DNA of 64,000 nucleotides. Source: Lachnospiraceae bacterium (GTDB lineage Bacteria > Bacillota > Clostridia > Lachnospirales > Lachnospiraceae). The first letter of the stretch is position 1; every line of letters begins with the position of its first letter. Of the stretch, positions 29,252 to 37,495 are shown one piece after another. The DNA is taken from positions 1 to 64,000 of the forward strand of contig SVFH01000007.1 of NCBI GenBank assembly GCA_015056945.1. The letters run 5' to 3'. Both the position numbers and the translations under genes were made by a program. Below the pieces are notes generated by a model. The model ran no database searches. It worked only from the letters and a program-made list of their open reading frames with translations, and was not told the origin of the DNA.

Positions 29252-30328
29252 TCAATCAAGCGGATCAGTATAATTGATTTTTCGCGCCTGCGAAGTTTTC
29301 TCTGCAGCCCCTGTTTTCGACACCCTCTTCTCTGCTTCTGTTTTTACAGCAGATGAAGTACGTTTCTGCACGGTCTGCTCTCTTTCTGCTGCCGGACGGT
29401 TTTTTACGGACGCAACTTTTTTTACCTTCTTTTTCGGTTCGGAAATTGTCACCTTCGGCACAGCTTTCACATAGTAATAATATTCATCATCCTCAAACTG
29501 TACACGTTCCGTTCTCGCGTAATCAACATTGAATACGAAGAATTGCAATCCCTTCACAAAAGCTACTGCAAAAATACTTCCGAGGATGGTTCCGATAAGA
29601 GAAATATTTGTTGTAAACATCAAATCCCCAACAAACAGAATCAAAATATCCGTCAACGCACCGACAATAATTGCTATTGTCCATGAATGATCAATATTCA
29701 TACGACGTACGCAATATACAACAATTATTGTTGCCGCAAATGCCGCCATCATAACAAACATTGCTTTATTCGCAAGTAAACCATCAATCACATACTTAAA
29801 TTTCGATGCCATTCCGTCTGCATCCAGTGTTGTCAACGCGGACGAACAACCTTTGATATAGTGAAGAATATAGTAAACCCCCACACCACATCCTACGGAA
29901 AGAGCCGAAGTCGGTTTGCCGACAAGCCCCATGGAAAGCGGAATCACATACGGAATACGAAGCGCACAGCATATCGGCGTAAGCAACACAACAAACGTAT
30001 CTCCCGGTGAAAATCTGAAATATAAAAGGAACATCAGTAAAAATAAAATACCAACTATCAACGTACATTCCAGACTGAGCGCATAAACATGCGCCAGAAC
30101 CAGCGCCGCCGCAACAAAAATAATGAAATTCAGCGGCAGAAAAGAACAAAGCAACGCCAAAATAATCGCAAGCGGAAACTTTGCCACTTTCTCCATATAA
30201 CCCAAATTCAAATTAATGATAATAAACGTAAACAGTGCCGTAAAAAACTTCCCGATCGGAACAAGATAAACTTCATACTTTCCGCATATTTTTTTCAACT
30301 GTTCGCGTAATACCAACAAGCCAGTCAT
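29252..30328 (-). CDS. Polytopic membrane protein of unknown function with a basic C-terminal tail
   Basis: I do not recognise the family. The 358-residue protein has about eight to ten hydrophobic segments between residues 20 and 265. A hydrophilic tail of about 85 residues follows, starting with EDDEYYYYVKAVPKVTI and becoming very rich in Lys, Arg, Ala and Thr, probably cytoplasmic. Its start codon overlaps the stop of the preceding 135-residue membrane-protein gene (TAATG), and cdaA follows after 38 nt. This tight placement suggests that the two unknown membrane proteins work together, possibly with the envelope or flagellar genes around them. A transporter-like role is possible but not shown by any motif. 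Confidence 0.8.
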   Translation of the reverse strand: MTGLLVLREQLKKICGKYEVYLVPIGKFFTALFTFIIINLNLGYMEKVAKFPLAIILALLCSFLPLNFIIFVAAALVLAHVYALSLECTLIVGILFLLMFLLYFRFSPGDTFVVLLTPICCALRIPYVIPLSMGLVGKPTSALSVGCGVGVYYILHYIKGCSSALTTLDADGMASKFKYVIDGLLANKAMFVMMAAFAATIIVVYCVRRMNIDHSWTIAIIVGALTDILILFVGDLMFTTNISLIGTILGSIFAVAFVKGLQFFVFNVDYARTERVQFEDDEYYYYVKAVPKVTISEPKKKVKKVASVKNRPAAEREQTVQKRTSSAVKTEAEKRVSKTGAAEKTSQARKINYTDPLD

Positions 30329-30735
30329 TATTGTGTTTTATCCTTTCTTTCTCTTTGATAGAGAACCTGTAATCTGCGTAAATTATTGAAATATACTTTC
30401 AATCTTCTCTTCGCCTTGCGATATCTGAAGGAATATATTACATACGAAATCAGGGAATACAAACCCACAAATCCAATGTAATAAAAGAGAATTTGTTTCG
30501 CATACTCCATCAGGTCAATTTCATACAATCCCTGCATAAATGCTTCCGAATCATACATCACAAACAAAACTGCAACCAACACAAATGCAATTGTCGCACT
30601 CACAATGGATTTCATCAGCTGAAGGCTTATATAATCTCCGCGGAAATAAGAACCGATGGAAGCATTTTTCTTTCCTTCACCGGATTCATATGCCGCAAGT
30701 CTTGTCATTAATTTCACTCTCTGTTCACTAATCAT
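30328..30735 (-). CDS. Small two-helix membrane protein of unknown function
   Basis: The family was not recognised. The 135-residue protein has a hydrophilic N-terminus (MISEQRVKLMTRLAAYESGE) and two transmembrane helices (about 41-62, and 84-106 in ILFYYIGFVGLYSLISYVIY). A strongly basic C-terminus with KAKRRLKVYFNNLRRLQVLY may be an amphipathic or coiled helix. It is translationally coupled (TAATG) to the following 358-residue membrane-protein gene and lies 21 nt downstream of yvyF. The context suggests envelope or flagellum-associated function only by neighbourhood. Confidence 0.78.
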   Translation of the reverse strand: MISEQRVKLMTRLAAYESGEGKKNASIGSYFRGDYISLQLMKSIVSATIAFVLVAVLFVMYDSEAFMQGLYEIDLMEYAKQILFYYIGFVGLYSLISYVIYSFRYRKAKRRLKVYFNNLRRLQVLYQRERKDKTQ

Positions 30736-30756
30736 ACAACACCTGTTCTCACTTTG

Positions 30757-31164
30757 TTATTTATCAAGATAGCGCATCTTCGGATTGTCGGAACGACTCA
30801 CATTGCCCGTCAATCCTTCCGGCTGTTTCTTAACACTGTTATTAAGACCGCGCGCCAAATCATATTTGCAACGTTCACACAAACGACCGGTTTTAATCAT
30901 TGCACCGCACCCTTCACAATCAATTCCGATTGGAGAATTCTCTGCGAAAACAAGACGTTCCTGTCTAATCCATGCATGAATCTGATTATGCGTCACATCG
31001 CAGCTTTCCACTATTTCAGGAATCTGTGCCTGGACATTATCCTGCACAAACTTCTTAACAACCTGAAATTTCTTCTCCTCATCTTCACGACAAGCAGGGC
31101 AGATAGGCACCCCCGTTATATAGTTGAAAATAGTTCCGCATCTTCTACAATTTCTCACATCCAT
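30757..31164 (-). CDS. yvyF: Flagellar operon protein of the YvyF/TIGR03826 type
   Basis: The 135-residue protein has an N-terminal zinc-ribbon with C6, C9, C22 and C25 (CRRCG...CPAC), a central helical part with IPEIVESCDVTHNQIHAWIR that resembles a small winged HTH, and a second cysteine set (CEGCGAMIKTGRLCERC). This layout matches the YvyF family, encoded after comF and before flgM in Bacillus. Here too it follows comF (24 nt). Function is uncertain in the family; the flagellar link is by context. Confidence 0.82.
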   Translation of the reverse strand: MDVRNCRRCGTIFNYITGVPICPACREDEEKKFQVVKKFVQDNVQAQIPEIVESCDVTHNQIHAWIRQERLVFAENSPIGIDCEGCGAMIKTGRLCERCKYDLARGLNNSVKKQPEGLTGNVSRSDNPKMRYLDK

Positions 31165-31188
31165 AGCCGTAACCTCCTGTCTGTTTCT

Positions 31189-31884
31189 TTATCTTCCGTG
31201 CCCAATTGCAAGCGTTATAAAAAAGACTTTCTTCACACCGGCCCTCAGTAAAACCTCAGCCGCTGCATCTATAGTATTACCGGTCGTATAGACATCATCA
31301 ATCAAAATTATATTATTTAATTTTACATCATTTTTGCCGATATGAAAAGCCTTTTTCATATTATTTTGGCGTTCTGTGTGGCTCAGATGTTTTTGCACGG
31401 TGGTTTTCTGTACTCTGAGCAAAACATCCTCACGTACGGGTATTTTACAAAGTTCACCCAAACGCCTTGCCAAAAGTGCCGCCTGATTATATCCGCGCTT
31501 CCTAAGCTTCGACGAATGAAGCGGAATCGGAACAATTGCATCTGCCCCCATAGCCTTAATTTTATCACCAAGCACTTCCGCCATAACAAGAGCATAATAG
31601 TCCGCATATTCCGGCCGCCCCCTATTCTTAAACATATGAATGGAATCGTGCACAGATGCATACTCATACAATGCAAATCCTCTCTCGTAGCGGCGCGGTG
31701 TTCTGGCACAGTCAAAGCAAAACATATGGTTTTCCGCGGCGTCCACGTGTTTACCGCACTTGCAGCAACGCGGTGGAGGCACACGAACAAACGCATTCTT
31801 ACATTCCTCACAAATCAGTCGTTCTTTTACCCGCACCGGCTCATCGCAAACCGGACAACGTCGCGGATACAAAATCCCCGGCAA
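31189..31884 (-). CDS. comFC: ComF family phosphoribosyltransferase-like protein
   Basis: ComF proteins have an N-terminal zinc ribbon and a PRTase domain and take part in DNA uptake in competent bacteria. The 231-residue form shows YPRRCPVCDEPV and CEEC, then CCKCGK...CFDC, and the PRPP-binding loop NIILIDDVYTTGNT near residue 190. It begins at a TTG just inside the end of recD2 with no clear ribosome-binding site. The frame stays open upstream to about 31965, inside recD2, reading IYRIWKEIVGSDAARQIIKA, which looks like a normal ComF N-terminus, but it has no ATG, GTG or TTG. A longer form from a rare ATT or ATA start behind AAGGGGGA is possible. Confidence 0.85.
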   Translation of the reverse strand: MPGILYPRRCPVCDEPVRVKERLICEECKNAFVRVPPPRCCKCGKHVDAAENHMFCFDCARTPRRYERGFALYEYASVHDSIHMFKNRGRPEYADYYALVMAEVLGDKIKAMGADAIVPIPLHSSKLRKRGYNQAALLARRLGELCKIPVREDVLLRVQKTTVQKHLSHTERQNNMKKAFHIGKNDVKLNNIILIDDVYTTGNTIDAAAEVLLRAGVKKVFFITLAIGHGR

Positions 31885-31889
31885 AGCTT

Positions 31890-34142
31890 TTATGATTTGT
31901 CTTGCAGCATCACTTCCGACAATCTCTTTCCAAATCCTGTATATCGTTCCAATTCCCCCTTATTGTGAATCATCTCAAGCACTTTTTCTTTGCTTCCGAG
32001 AATGATTACACATTTAGAAGCCCTTGTCACTGCTGTATACAACAAATTCCTTGTCATAAGCATCCGCGGTCCTTCCAAAAGCGGCAACACCACCGCCGGA
32101 TATTCACTTCCCTGGGACTTATGAATGGTCACTGCGTATGCCAGATCGAGTTCATCCAGTGATGCAAACGGGTATTCCACCTGCTTATCATCCTCATACA
32201 TTACCGTTAGTGATTTCACAAAATGATTTATTCTGAGAATCACACCTACATCACCGTTAAAAACACCGGTTCCCTCATCCACACGTATGCCGTTTTTACC
32301 GCATACATACCACTGTGCATTATAATTATTCTTCATTTGCATTACTTTATCTCCCTTACGGAAGATCACTTCGCCTCTTGTCACTTCCGGCTTATCGTCA
32401 GCCTTCGGGTTCAACTGGCTTTGTAAAAGCCGATTCAATTGTTCAACACCGAGATTTCCTTTCTTCATAGGGGTTAACACCTGAATATCAAAAGGATGTG
32501 CTGAAATATACTTGGGTATTTTATCCCTTACAACCAAAACAGTATCACGATACATCAGATTAATATCTTTTCGTTCCAGAAAGAAAAAGTCTTTGCTGGT
32601 ATTTTCAAAAGAAATCTCCTCGCCGCGATTAATCAGATGTGCATTGCCGATAATTGCACTTTCCTGATTCTGTCTGAATATTTTTTCCAGACAGGTCGTA
32701 GCGAAAAATCCGCTCGCAATCAAGGCTTTCAAAACATTTCCCGGTCCAACGCTGGGTAACTGATGCATATCACCGGCCATAATCAATCTGGTTCCGGGTG
32801 TCAATGCAGATAAAAGCGCATGAAATAAATGTACGTCCACCATCGACATCTCGTCTACAATCACAACATCATATTCGAGCGGATTCATCTGGCCTCTTGC
32901 AAAACGCGGTTTTTCATTTTCCTCATCCACACTTCCATTTACTTCCAACAACCTGTGAATCGTCCGTGCTTCATACCCGGTCGCTTCCTCCATTCGTTTA
33001 GCAGCCCTTCCTGTAGGAGCCGCCAAAGCCACATCAAGACCCTTGTCAAGAAATAGCTTTATCATCGTATGAATCGTGGTGGTTTTACCTGTTCCGGGAC
33101 CGCCGGTCAGTATGGAAACTCCCTCTTCCAACGCGGAAATCACCGCCGACATCTGCAATTCATCAGGCGCAATTCCACGTTCTTTCCATATCTCTTGTAT
33201 TGTTTTTCGACAGGCATCGCGTTCTTCTCCTGTCATACCAAATCCCAGAAAAGCATCCTGCAAATCCATCAGCATCACTGCGCTTTGTAACTCTTCGTAA
33301 TACACAAAAGACAAATAGACTTCATCACGTTCGTCTGTTTTCTTTATCACAACTTTACGTTCCATCGCAAGATTATTTAATGGAATCTCTAGTTCATCGC
33401 TCTCGATTAAAAGAATCTCTTCTGCCCGGGAAGCCAGGAGCTCTTTCGGAAGATATGTATGTCCTTCATACATGGCAGTTTCCAGACAATACAATAATCC
33501 GCTCATAATGCGTTGCTCCGAATTATGCGCCATCCCCATTTGCCGTGCAATATCATCTGCGACGCGAAAACCGACTCCTCTGACATCCTGCGCCAGTTTG
33601 TATGGATTTTCTTTAATAATACTATACATTGCAATTCCGTATGTCTGATATATTTTAACACCCAGCGAATTGGAAATCCCGTATTCCTGTAAAAACATCA
33701 ACGCATCACGCACATCTTTCTTCTCGCTCATGGAAACAGCGATTTCACGTGCCTTACGCTCACTGATCCCTTTTACCTGCGCAAGCAGTTCCGGCTCCTC
33801 TTCCATTACCCTGAATGCATCATCACCAAATTTTTGTACAATACGCATAGCAAGCGCCGGCCCAATCCCTTTCACTGCGCCGGAAGCAAGATACCTCTCT
33901 ACAGACACCGCATCGCTTGGAGGAACCACTTTAAACATACGGAATTTGAACTGAGGACCATATACGGCATGCTCTGTCATTTCTCCGTCTAACTCTACAT
34001 AGTCTCCTGCCTCTACTCCCTGACAGATTCCCGTGCAAAAAATTTCGCCTTCTTCGATATCGTGCGTTATGAAATTAAAAATGCAATAAAAATTCTGTGG
34101 ATTGCGATATTTGAAATAATCCACATAGCCTTTAATCTGCAT
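31890..34142 (-). CDS. recD2: RecD2-type ATP-dependent DNA helicase
   Basis: RecD2 is a 5'-3' superfamily 1B helicase found in bacteria without RecBC and linked to DNA repair. The start at 34142 (ATGCAGATT) is preceded by GGAGG at 5-nt spacing and gives 750 residues; the longer frame starting at 34217 would lie partly in a terminator. The protein has an N-terminal OB-like/HhH part (ASGAVKGIGPALAMRIVQKFG), Walker A GGPGTGKTT near residue 345, Walker B VIVDEMSMVD, and C-terminal motifs AVTIHKSQGSEYP and LLYTAVTRA. It follows the flgJ-like gene after a terminator and overlaps the comF frame at its end. Confidence 0.93.
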   Translation of the reverse strand: MQIKGYVDYFKYRNPQNFYCIFNFITHDIEEGEIFCTGICQGVEAGDYVELDGEMTEHAVYGPQFKFRMFKVVPPSDAVSVERYLASGAVKGIGPALAMRIVQKFGDDAFRVMEEEPELLAQVKGISERKAREIAVSMSEKKDVRDALMFLQEYGISNSLGVKIYQTYGIAMYSIIKENPYKLAQDVRGVGFRVADDIARQMGMAHNSEQRIMSGLLYCLETAMYEGHTYLPKELLASRAEEILLIESDELEIPLNNLAMERKVVIKKTDERDEVYLSFVYYEELQSAVMLMDLQDAFLGFGMTGEERDACRKTIQEIWKERGIAPDELQMSAVISALEEGVSILTGGPGTGKTTTIHTMIKLFLDKGLDVALAAPTGRAAKRMEEATGYEARTIHRLLEVNGSVDEENEKPRFARGQMNPLEYDVVIVDEMSMVDVHLFHALLSALTPGTRLIMAGDMHQLPSVGPGNVLKALIASGFFATTCLEKIFRQNQESAIIGNAHLINRGEEISFENTSKDFFFLERKDINLMYRDTVLVVRDKIPKYISAHPFDIQVLTPMKKGNLGVEQLNRLLQSQLNPKADDKPEVTRGEVIFRKGDKVMQMKNNYNAQWYVCGKNGIRVDEGTGVFNGDVGVILRINHFVKSLTVMYEDDKQVEYPFASLDELDLAYAVTIHKSQGSEYPAVVLPLLEGPRMLMTRNLLYTAVTRASKCVIILGSKEKVLEMIHNKGELERYTGFGKRLSEVMLQDKS

Positions 34143-34179
34143 GAATGCCTCCATATCATTACTTTCGGTTGGAAATAGA

Positions 34180-34224
34180 AAAAAACGCCTTGCGGCATGA
34201 CAAAAAGATGGGCGCAAGCCCTTT
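34180..34224 (-). terminator. Terminator of the flgF-flgG-flgJ transcript
   Basis: Minus-strand GGGCTTGCG...CCAT and ATG...CGCAAGGCG pair around a CTTTTTGTC loop and are followed by seven T. It lies between the rod-binding gene and recD2. Confidence 0.75.
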
Positions 34225-34238
34225 AGAAAAAAGAATGA

Positions 34239-34592
34239 TTATACTTCGTAGTTTCGTTTCATTTGTTCGTAAAGAGTTTGTGCGAGCCCAAAATTACTCT
34301 GTCCGACAGATTGTTTCGCAACATCTTTTACCAATTCATCTTTATAATAGTTCACTAACGTTGTATTCGCTCCGGATGAAAGTTCAGACTCAGGAACAGT
34401 TTTCATCATTTCCTTAAACATCAATTCGACAAAATACGCCTCAAATTCTTTGCATGCTTCCATCAGTTCTTCGTCTGTTGCATTTGCATAATCTTTATTT
34501 GAGACTTTATTTTTGAACTGTTCTGCAGCGTTGTTTCCGGATATTTGTTTAGAATATTCACCAAATGCTGCATTTAATCCTGAAATGTCCAT
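34239..34592 (-). CDS. FlgJ-type rod-binding protein
   Basis: The 117-residue protein corresponds to the rod-binding domain of FlgJ without the muramidase domain, as is common in Firmicutes. The diagnostic part is the LMEACKEFEAYFVELMFKEMMKTVPESE segment, followed by NYYKDELVKDVAKQSVGQSNFGLAQTLYEQM. It helps rod assembly through the wall. It lies 38 nt downstream of the flgG-like gene and ends before a terminator, so it closes the mbl-flgF-flgG-rod-protein cluster. Confidence 0.88.
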   Translation of the reverse strand: MDISGLNAAFGEYSKQISGNNAAEQFKNKVSNKDYANATDEELMEACKEFEAYFVELMFKEMMKTVPESELSSGANTTLVNYYKDELVKDVAKQSVGQSNFGLAQTLYEQMKRNYEV

Positions 34593-34630
34593 TTGTCTGA
34601 CCTCCTCTCCAAGCTTTTATCTTATCATGA

Positions 34631-35446
34631 TTATCTTCTTAACTGATTTGCCTGACTCATCATCTCATCAGATGCCTGAATCGCCTTAGAATTCAACTCG
34701 TATGCACGTTGTGCAACAATCATATTTACCATTTCATCAACAACCTGCACATTAGAGCCCTCCAGATATCCCTGGTTTAATGTGGTTTTACGCAAGCCCT
34801 GTGTTGTATACTCATTCATCGGAGCACCGCTTGCTGCAGACTCAACATAAATACTGCTTCCCGTCTTCATCAGACCGGATGGATTATTAAACTGCCACAC
34901 ACCGATAGAAATGCCGATAGGTTTCGGATTGTTTGCTTCATCCGGATAACACATCTGACCATCTGAAGTTACAGTCAGCTTACTTGCCACAAAATCTTTG
35001 TCCAATACAATCGGCTGCCCATTCTGATCAAGAACACGCAAACCGTCCGTTGTTGAAAGAGCAAGACCATCCCCATATACGGAAAGTACAAAATTACCGT
35101 TTCTTGTATAGCAGGGATTGCCGTCTTTTCCCATTACACCAAAAAATCCGTCACCGTCTAAAGCAAAAGCAAGATCATTGGTAGAATCATAAAAATTGCC
35201 CTGTGTAAAAATGGACGTAATGGATGAATTACGCACGCCAAGACCAACCTGCGAAGGAATCGGTTTTAAATCCGAATTTGCCGATGTGGATTTCGCTCTG
35301 ATATCCTGATATAAAAGAGATTTAAACTCTGCAACCTCTGTTTTATATCCGTTCGTATTCACATTTGCAAGATTATTTGAAATTGTATCTACATTATTCT
35401 GCTGGGCAATCATTCCTGATGCCGCTGTCCAAAGTGAACGTACCAT
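34631..35446 (-). CDS. flgG: Flagellar basal-body rod protein FlgG-type
   Basis: The 271-residue protein is a flagellar rod/hook family protein. It starts with the family N-terminus MVRSLWTAASGMIAQQNNVDTISNNLANVNTNGYK, has the central FlgF/G core, and ends with the FlgG-type C-terminus GYLEGSNVQVVDEMVNMIVAQRAYE followed by the coiled helix. Length fits FlgG (flhP in Bacillus). It is 13 nt from flgF, and an AGG-rich ribosome-binding site precedes the ATG. Confidence 0.92.
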   Translation of the reverse strand: MVRSLWTAASGMIAQQNNVDTISNNLANVNTNGYKTEVAEFKSLLYQDIRAKSTSANSDLKPIPSQVGLGVRNSSITSIFTQGNFYDSTNDLAFALDGDGFFGVMGKDGNPCYTRNGNFVLSVYGDGLALSTTDGLRVLDQNGQPIVLDKDFVASKLTVTSDGQMCYPDEANNPKPIGISIGVWQFNNPSGLMKTGSSIYVESAASGAPMNEYTTQGLRKTTLNQGYLEGSNVQVVDEMVNMIVAQRAYELNSKAIQASDEMMSQANQLRR

Positions 35447-35459
35447 ATGCTACCTCCCT

Positions 35460-36251
35460 TTATCCGAGTTTACCGATGCGGTTTGCCGATATCTCAAGTG
35501 CACTGTCATATGTCTGAATTATTTTTTGATTTGCTTCATACTGTCTTGTGACACTGATTAACTCTACCATTTCACGTACAACCTGCACATTGGATGCTTC
35601 CAAATAACCTGCCTGTATAGGGGCATTGGTTGTAATCGTTTCAGCGCCCTCCACCGGTATATAGCAATTTTCTCCAAAATGCTTCAAATATTCATAATCG
35701 CTAAAATCCGTGATTTTTAACTGTGCAACAATCTGCCCGTTTTGAGCGATACGCCCGTCGGTATCAACAGATGCCTGTTGGGTAGGATCTAATTTGATTT
35801 TGACCGGTTCTCCGTTTGCGCCTTCTCCCATTACATAATCACCATCTTTGGTAACCAGATAGCCTTCCTTTGTCAGGGTAAAACTTCCGTCTCTCGTATA
35901 TACAGTAGAGGTTTCACCGCTCCTGGAAGTAAATTCAATTGTGAAGAAACCTGTTCCGGAAATAGCCAAATCAAACGGATTTCCTGTTTCACGAAAAGCA
36001 CCTTGTGAGTAGTCTGTATACGTTTCTCCGATTTTTACTCCCGGCATACTTCTTCCGATACGCACACCGGTATAGTAACCATCCTGCGCATCCTTAATCC
36101 GATTCGTTATTACCGTATCAAACGTCTGGCTGGTTGCACCAACAGTCTTATATCCCGTGGTTGCGGAATTTGCAAGATTATTGGTTAATACATCCATTCT
36201 GTTTTGTTCATTAATCATACCGCTGTACGCCGTATACAAACCTTTTAACAT
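35460..36251 (-). CDS. flgF: Flagellar basal-body rod protein FlgF-type
   Basis: The 263-residue protein has the family N-terminus MLKGLYTAYSGMINEQNRMDVLTNNLANSATTGYK and the C-terminus GYLEASNVQVVREMVELISVTRQYEANQK. It is paralogous to the following flgG. The order mbl-flgF-flgG matches the mbl-flhO-flhP order known in Bacillus subtilis. It lies about 47 nt downstream of mbl. It forms part of the proximal rod that crosses the membrane and wall. Confidence 0.9.
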   Translation of the reverse strand: MLKGLYTAYSGMINEQNRMDVLTNNLANSATTGYKTVGATSQTFDTVITNRIKDAQDGYYTGVRIGRSMPGVKIGETYTDYSQGAFRETGNPFDLAISGTGFFTIEFTSRSGETSTVYTRDGSFTLTKEGYLVTKDGDYVMGEGANGEPVKIKLDPTQQASVDTDGRIAQNGQIVAQLKITDFSDYEYLKHFGENCYIPVEGAETITTNAPIQAGYLEASNVQVVREMVELISVTRQYEANQKIIQTYDSALEISANRIGKLG

Positions 36252-36298
36252 ATGCTAATCACTCCGTTTCGTGAAGATTCTTTGCCCGAAAATCAATC

Positions 36299-37294
36299 TT
36301 AGGGTTCTTCGTAGCTTTCTGCAAGGAATTCAACATATTTACCGGTTCCGATAGCCACACAGGTCATAGGGTCTTCCGCTGTCATGGTATTAATGCCTGT
36401 CTTTGATTCAATCAAATCCTCAAGTCCACGCAACATACTGCCGCCACCGGTCAAAACAATTCCTCTGTCTGCAATATCCGCTGCAAGTTCAGGCGGAGTC
36501 TTTTCTAATACACTGTGAATTGCCTCTACAATCTGTGAAGTAGTTTCGCGAAGCGCTTCTTCTGTTTCTTCTGAAGAAACACGTACTGTATTCGGAAGTC
36601 CGGTTACAAGGTTACGCCCTCTTACATCCAGATAATCTACTTCTGAACGTTTATAAGCGGAACCTATTTTAATCTTAATATCTTCAGCCGTTCTTTCACC
36701 AATCATCAGGTTATGTTTTTTACGCATGTATCTGATAATCGCCTCATCGAAATCATCGCCTGCAATCTTAATGGATTCGCTGACAACGGTTCCTCCGAGA
36801 GAAATAACCGCAATATCAGAAGTACCACCACCGATATCAACTATCATATTTCCGCAAGGCTTACCGATATCGATACCTGCACCAATCGCAGCAGCAATCG
36901 GTTCTTCAATAATCTTAACCTCACGTGCGCCTGCCTGATAAGTAGCATCTTCAACGGCTTTACGTTCTACTTCTGTTACACCGCTCGGTACACAAACCGC
37001 AATTCTGGGTTTCTTGAAAAGCTTCTTACCCAATGCTTTCTGGATAAAATACTTCATCATCTTTTCTGTTACGGTATAGTTTGAGATAACACCCTGACGT
37101 AACGGTCTTACCGCTACAATATTTCCGGGAGTTCTACCAAGCATCAAACGCGCATCTTCTCCAATTGCCTTGATTCTGTTTGTATCACGGTCAAATGCTA
37201 CTACTGACGGCTCTTTGAGAACAACGCCTTTTCCTCTGATATATACTAAAATGCTTGCTGTTCCTAAGTCTATTCCAATTTCGGTATACTGCAT
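36299..37294 (-). CDS. mbl: MreB/Mbl family actin-like rod-shape protein
   Basis: This is a bacterial actin homologue that directs cylindrical wall synthesis. The 331-residue protein has phosphate 1 motif EIGIDLGTASILVYI, connect and phosphate 2 motifs (MIVDIGGGTSDIAVISLGG), and the adenosine motif GIVLTGGGSMLRGLEDLI. Length is normal. I use mbl because it is followed by flgF and flgG, as Mbl is in Bacillus; by sequence alone MreB cannot be excluded. A TATAAT-containing promoter lies about 55 nt upstream. Confidence 0.9.
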   Translation of the reverse strand: MQYTEIGIDLGTASILVYIRGKGVVLKEPSVVAFDRDTNRIKAIGEDARLMLGRTPGNIVAVRPLRQGVISNYTVTEKMMKYFIQKALGKKLFKKPRIAVCVPSGVTEVERKAVEDATYQAGAREVKIIEEPIAAAIGAGIDIGKPCGNMIVDIGGGTSDIAVISLGGTVVSESIKIAGDDFDEAIIRYMRKKHNLMIGERTAEDIKIKIGSAYKRSEVDYLDVRGRNLVTGLPNTVRVSSEETEEALRETTSQIVEAIHSVLEKTPPELAADIADRGIVLTGGGSMLRGLEDLIESKTGINTMTAEDPMTCVAIGTGKYVEFLAESYEEP

Positions 37295-37348
37295 ATTGTT
37301 TCCACCTTCCTATAATCTGCTGTCTATAATTTTATCCAATCACAGTTG

Positions 37349-37377
37349 ATTATAACGCATACGGTTTGAAAACAAAA
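37349..37377 (-). promoter_or_regulatory. Possible promoter of the mbl-flagellar cluster
   Basis: The minus strand has a perfect TATAAT (37349-37354) about 55 nt before mbl. At 17-nt spacing the -35 box is a weak TTTTGT. The -10 element is convincing, the -35 is not. Confidence 0.45.
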
Positions 37378-37406
37378 GAGTTTTTTTTAATTCCATGTAA
37401 ATCAAT

Positions 37407-37458
37407 AAGGACATGACAAGAAGAAATCGGTTCCTTCCGATTCTTCTGCCACATCCTT
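37407..37458 (-). terminator. Long stem-loop between uvrA and mbl
   Basis: On the minus strand, AAGGATGTGGCAGAAGAATC and its partner pair over 22 bp with two single-base bulges and some G-T pairs, closing an AAGGAA loop. It lies about 40 nt after the uvrA stop. No good T-run follows directly (TATTGATTTACATGG), so it may be a weak terminator, a processing site or an mRNA-stabilising stem. Confidence 0.5.
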
Positions 37459-37495
37459 GTCGTCAATAATAATATCGGTTACGGCAATAAAATAC

